From Streptomyces sp. TRM64462 (GTDB lineage: Bacteria > Actinomycetota > Actinomycetes > Streptomycetales > Streptomycetaceae), in NCBI RefSeq assembly GCF_013362995.1, contig NZ_JABWDV010000302.1:23938-58641 (forward strand): DNA of 34,704 nucleotides, in the 5' to 3' direction. Under the pieces are notes generated by a model. That model saw only the letters and a program-made list of their open reading frames with translations. It was not told the origin of the DNA and made no database searches. Positions 32,494 through 34,704 of the stretch are shown here, piece after piece (position 1 is the stretch's first letter; every line of letters starts with the position of its first letter). The translations under genes were made by a program, and so were the position numbers.

Positions 32494-33123
32494 ATGCGCA
32501 TACGTCGCGCCACAGGCGCCGCCACTCTCGCTCTCACCGCCGTCGCCGCCCTGTCCGGCTGCGCCGACAATCCGAAGGACAAGGCCTTCGGCGGGCTCGG
32601 CAGCGCGCCGAACCCGCCGTCCCTGTCGCCCATGCCGATGCCGTCACTCAACGGCGCGATCGGCGGCTACGCGAACGGCGGTACGTCCAGCGGCACGTCC
32701 GGGGGTTCGTCGCGCGGCACGTCCGGCGGCCTGTCGAGCGGCCTCTCCGGCGGGAGCGGCAGCGGGGGCGGCAGCGGCGACACCCGCCCGACGGCGCGCC
32801 CGACGTACAACAGGAGCGCGACGGGCGAGGTCATCGGCGAGAACTGCCGCTACAGCCGCTCGCAGGGCCGCATGAGCTTCGACGTCGACATCCAGAACTC
32901 GTCCAGCGACTACGCGTTCCGCTACTCGTTCACGGTCGTGTTCAAGGTCGGCCGCTACGCCAACTCCACGGTGGCGAGCAAGACCATCAGCTCCCAGTAC
33001 AAGACGGTGACGGTCAGCGCCGGCGGCGACCGCACCATCACGGTCCACACCTCGCACTCCACGAACGAACGCCTCGTCTACTCCTGCCAGGTGAAGTCGG
33101 CCCGCAAGTACTTGGCGTCGTAG
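32494..33123 (+). CDS. Secreted lipoprotein with Gly/Ser/Thr-rich linker
   Basis: The 209-residue protein begins with a lipoprotein signal: basic RIRR, a hydrophobic core ALTAVAALSGC with lipobox LSGC. A flexible Gly/Ser/Thr-rich linker (GTSSGTSGGSSRGTSGG) leads to a folded C-terminal region of beta type. In it, CRYSRSQGRMSFDVDIQNSS and FTVVFKV are strands of an Ig-like/FxLD fold, with a cysteine pair (CRYS and YSCQVK). It is attached to the outer face of the membrane; the function is unknown. The GGGGG before the ATG serves as ribosome-binding site. It is divergent from the membrane protein gene and convergent with the copper ATPase. Confidence 0.85.
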   Translation: MRIRRATGAATLALTAVAALSGCADNPKDKAFGGLGSAPNPPSLSPMPMPSLNGAIGGYANGGTSSGTSGGSSRGTSGGLSSGLSGGSGSGGGSGDTRPTARPTYNRSATGEVIGENCRYSRSQGRMSFDVDIQNSSSDYAFRYSFTVVFKVGRYANSTVASKTISSQYKTVTVSAGGDRTITVHTSHSTNERLVYSCQVKSARKYLAS

Positions 33124-33170
33124 CACGCGCGAGCCCGCGGGCCCGGGTGCCCGGATGCCCGGATGCCCGG

Positions 33171-33204
33171 GCCCCCGCACCGGCATCACGTCGGCTGCGG
33201 GGGC
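33171..33204. terminator. Bidirectional hairpin terminator
   Basis: GCCCCCGCA (33171-33179) and TGCGGGGGC (33196-33204) form a perfect 9-bp stem with a 16-nt loop that pairs further (CCG with CGG). It lies between the convergent ends of the lipoprotein and copper ATPase genes and can serve both. Three ATGCCCGG-type repeats precede it. Confidence 0.7.
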
Positions 33205-33270
33205 TCGTCGTCGTCGGCATCACCGGAGACAGGTCTGCTGCCACTCCACCGACGTCATGGTCAGCGCGGC

Positions 33271-34704
<1,434 letters not shown>

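Overview
The window looks like chromosomal or linear-replicon DNA of a Streptomyces-type actinomycete. GC is very high, there are many GTG starts, and genes are often joined by ATGA or GTGA stop/start overlaps. The arsenic cluster is laid out like the arsRBOCT cluster described from a Streptomyces linear plasmid. There is no complete tRNA or rRNA gene, no CRISPR array, and no recognisable integrase or transposase.

Region 1 (1-7.9 kb) is an accessory block that by eye is less GC-rich than the rest. It holds two P-loop NTPases in tandem, one with a Walker ATPase plus an HDR motif tail and one a STAND-like ATPase. Upstream of them are an ASCH-domain gene and a 686-residue GNAT-PIN fusion, followed by three small uncharacterised genes. 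It ends at a 3' half of a tRNA gene (anticodon UCU), which looks like an attachment-site scar.

Region 2 (8.1-15.5 kb) is an arsenic-resistance island embedded in gene debris. The divergent core is arsR-acr3-arsO on the minus strand and arsC-arsT on the plus strand. ArsT has lost its redox CxxC and NADPH domain by two in-frame deletions. Around the core lie a frameshifted pstS, a gutted second pstS, a pstC fragment fused in frame to a second arsR, an uppP fragment and a MerR-like fragment. An apparently intact pair, a PadR regulator and an APC permease, converge on each other and share the same 10-bp palindrome upstream of each.

Region 3 (15.5-21.7 kb) holds a GNAT acetyltransferase and then a predicted conflict system: a trypsin-like/STAND NTPase/TPR protein of 992 residues with a trypco2-type partner. 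A pterin-like operon follows (MDR dehydrogenase, PTPS-family protein, RibD-C reductase). The dehydrogenase reading frame is interrupted near its 5' end by ten copies of an 8-bp repeat and is currently out of frame, so it is a candidate for slippage-based on/off switching.

Region 4 (21.8-34.7 kb) looks like ordinary envelope and ion-homeostasis genes. It has two CNNM/CorC-like membrane proteins, a TrkH/KtrB potassium channel subunit, TatA, DedA, a VKOR-like protein, small membrane proteins, a frameshifted SRPBCC gene, a GAF-PP2C phosphatase, a secreted lipoprotein and, at the window edge, a copper-type P1B ATPase.
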